DNA of 64,000 nt, taken from assembly GCF_040683095.1 (NCBI RefSeq), contig NZ_JBFBCI010000048.1, positions 1-64,000 of the forward strand, given 5' to 3'. Position 1 is the first letter of the stretch. Every line of letters starts with the position of its first letter. A program made the translations under genes and the position numbers. Positions 62,840-64,000 of this stretch are shown here, piece after piece. The notes below the pieces were generated by a model. The model ran no database searches. It worked only from the letters and a program-made list of their open reading frames with translations, and was not told the DNA's origin. The stretch comes from Sphaerisporangium sp040683095 (GTDB taxonomy: Bacteria > Actinomycetota > Actinomycetes > Streptosporangiales > Streptosporangiaceae).

Positions 62840-63775
62840 TTGACGGTGCTCACGACAAAGCCGCCGGCCGTCCCGCTCGCCGGCGCCCGCCGATCGCCGC
62901 TCGCGGTCGTGCGCGCGTACGTCGCGCTGACCAAGCCGCGGATCATCGAGCTGCTGCTGATCACGACGCTCCCGGTGATGTTCCTCGCCGCGCGGGGCTT
63001 CCCGCCTCTCTGGACCGCCGTGGCCACGCTGGTCTTCGGCACCCTGTCCGCGGGCAGCGCCAACGCCTTGAACTGCTACATCGACCGGGACATCGACGCG
63101 ACCATGCGCCGCACCCGCCGCCGCCCGCTGGCGATGGCGGCGGTCGCGCCGAGGAACGCGCTGATCTTCGGCATCGTGCTCGGGGCGCTGTCGACGCTGG
63201 GCCTGGCGCTCACCGTGAACACCCTCGCCGCCGGGCTCTCGCTCGCCGCGATCCTCTTCTATGTCCTCGTGTACTCGCTGGTGCTCAAGCGCCGCACGCC
63301 GCAGAATGTCGTGTGGGGCGGCATCGCCGGCTGCATGCCCGTGCTGATCGGCTGGGCCGGCATCACCGGACGGGTCGACTGGGCGCCGGTGGTCCTGTTC
63401 GGAGTGGTGTTCTTCTGGACGCCCCCGCACACCTGGACGCTGGCCATGCGCTACCGCGAGGACTACGCCGCCGCCGCGGTCCCGATGCTGCCGGTCGTCG
63501 CCACCGAGCGGCGCGTGGTGGTCGAGTGCATCGCCTACACCTGGGCCACCGTGATCTGCTCGCTGCTGCTGTGGCCGATCGCCGGCACGACGCCGGTGTA
63601 CGGCATCGTCGCGGCCGTCCTCGGCGCGGTGTGCCTGTTCGAGGTCTACCGGCTGCTCGGCAGGGTCAACGCCGGCAAGACCGGTGTCGCCCTCCGTCCG
63701 ATGCGCTTCTTCCACTGGTCCAACGCCTACCTGGCGCTGCTGTTCCTCGCCGTGGCGGTCGACTCCCTGCTCTGA
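62840..63775 (+). CDS. ctaB: protoheme IX farnesyltransferase (haem O synthase)
   Basis: 311 residues, about nine membrane helices of the UbiA family. LTKPRIIELLLITTLPVM, NCYIDRDIDATMRRTRRRPL (first Asp motif), VWGGIAGCMPVLIGW and the second conserved loop YREDYAAAAVPMLPVV. Adds farnesyl to haem B for cytochrome aa3 oxidase. TTG 62840 with GGAAG upstream; the divergent tkt partner also uses TTG. Neighbour tkt-ctaB is conserved in actinobacteria. Confidence 0.95.
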   Translation: MTVLTTKPPAVPLAGARRSPLAVVRAYVALTKPRIIELLLITTLPVMFLAARGFPPLWTAVATLVFGTLSAGSANALNCYIDRDIDATMRRTRRRPLAMAAVAPRNALIFGIVLGALSTLGLALTVNTLAAGLSLAAILFYVLVYSLVLKRRTPQNVVWGGIAGCMPVLIGWAGITGRVDWAPVVLFGVVFFWTPPHTWTLAMRYREDYAAAAVPMLPVVATERRVVVECIAYTWATVICSLLLWPIAGTTPVYGIVAAVLGAVCLFEVYRLLGRVNAGKTGVALRPMRFFHWSNAYLALLFLAVAVDSLL

Positions 63776-63844
63776 GCGCGGCTCGTCGGCGCGTTCCCCA
63801 CCCATGGCGGAACGCACGGCACGCCGATCGCGCAAGAGGAGCGA

Positions 63845-63868
63845 GGCGCCCCTCCGGGGAAGGGCGCC
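63845..63868. terminator. terminator between ctaB and the last gene
   Basis: GGCGCCC (63845-63851) and GGGCGCC (63862-63868) in the 100-bp gap between convergent stops. Confidence 0.6.
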
Positions 63869-63879
63869 GGCCATGAGCG

Positions 63880-64000
63880 TCAGCGGCCCGAGATGATGTT
63901 CGCGACGCGGGCGTAGGCCGACGTGCGCCTCATCTGCGCGTGCTCGTGGCGGTCGGCCGCGCGGAACAGCGTGTAGATCATCTGGACGCCGATCCAGCGC
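63880..64000 (-). CDS. C-terminal end of an unidentified protein, partial
   Basis: The last 39 codons of a minus-strand gene that runs out of the window. It reads WIGVQMIYTLFRAADRH, then HAQMRRTSAYARVANIISGR before TGA. Basic and helical in look, no domain seen. The GC3 pattern is coding-like. I cannot name it from this part. Confidence 0.6.
   Translation of the reverse strand, partial: RWIGVQMIYTLFRAADRHEHAQMRRTSAYARVANIISGR

Overview
The window is high-GC actinobacterial chromosome (GC-rich third positions, many GTG and some TTG starts, GTGA/ATGA stop-start overlaps). The proteins and two long conserved gene orders point to a filamentous actinomycete, most likely Streptosporangiales; the family-level placement is inference. 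The first block (HAD phosphatase, small ORF, tlyA, nadK, recN, steA, steB) matches the order around Rv1692-Rv1698 of Mycobacterium. The second (uvrA, uvrC, rapZ, yvcK, whiA, gap, pgk, tpiA, secG, then pgl, opcA, zwf, pgi, tal, tkt, ctaB) matches the central-carbon and whiA region of Streptomyces. No insertion sequence, prophage, CRISPR array or tRNA was seen.

Layout: 1-138 is the 3' end of a 5S rRNA and its terminator. 0.5-9.2 kb holds a large Arg/Gly/Asp-rich TPR protein, a metallo-beta-lactamase-fold hydrolase, an SSB-like protein with a DnaA-box-like site upstream, a DUF1015 protein, a small TPR protein, a HAD phosphatase and an SCP2 protein. 9.2-19.2 kb is a same-strand run for ribosome methylation, NADP synthesis, DNA repair and the cell envelope: tlyA, nadK, recN, steA, steB, a MraY-like membrane protein, murJ and a glycosyltransferase. 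19.5-22.2 kb has a predicted manganese riboswitch, terC and the phosphatidylethanolamine genes psd-pssA. 22.3-33.9 kb has two thiol or hydrolase genes, uvrA, a broken glutathionyl-hydroquinone reductase gene, a Rieske lipoprotein and uvrC-rapZ-yvcK-whiA. 34.3-38.1 kb is gap-pgk-tpiA-secG followed by rbpA.

38.2-53.8 kb is the accessory part: an amidohydrolase, an ACT-GNAT protein, a three-gene operon of a dynamin-like GTPase, an Hsp70/actin-fold ATPase and a partner protein (41.2-48.0 kb, the best candidate for an undescribed system), a beta-helix-like protein, a TetR regulator divergent from a quinone-oxidoreductase-like gene with a clear operator, a repeat-bearing lipoprotein, and a CGNR zinc-finger protein divergent from a methyltransferase with a palindrome between them.

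53.8-62.4 kb is the oxidative and non-oxidative pentose phosphate block on the minus strand (tkt, tal, pgi, zwf, opcA, pgl in transcription order), cut by two perfect long hairpins. ctaB follows divergently, then the end of an unidentified gene. Together the core genes link sugar-phosphate flow, NADPH supply, rapZ/yvcK/whiA developmental control and RNA polymerase activation by RbpA.
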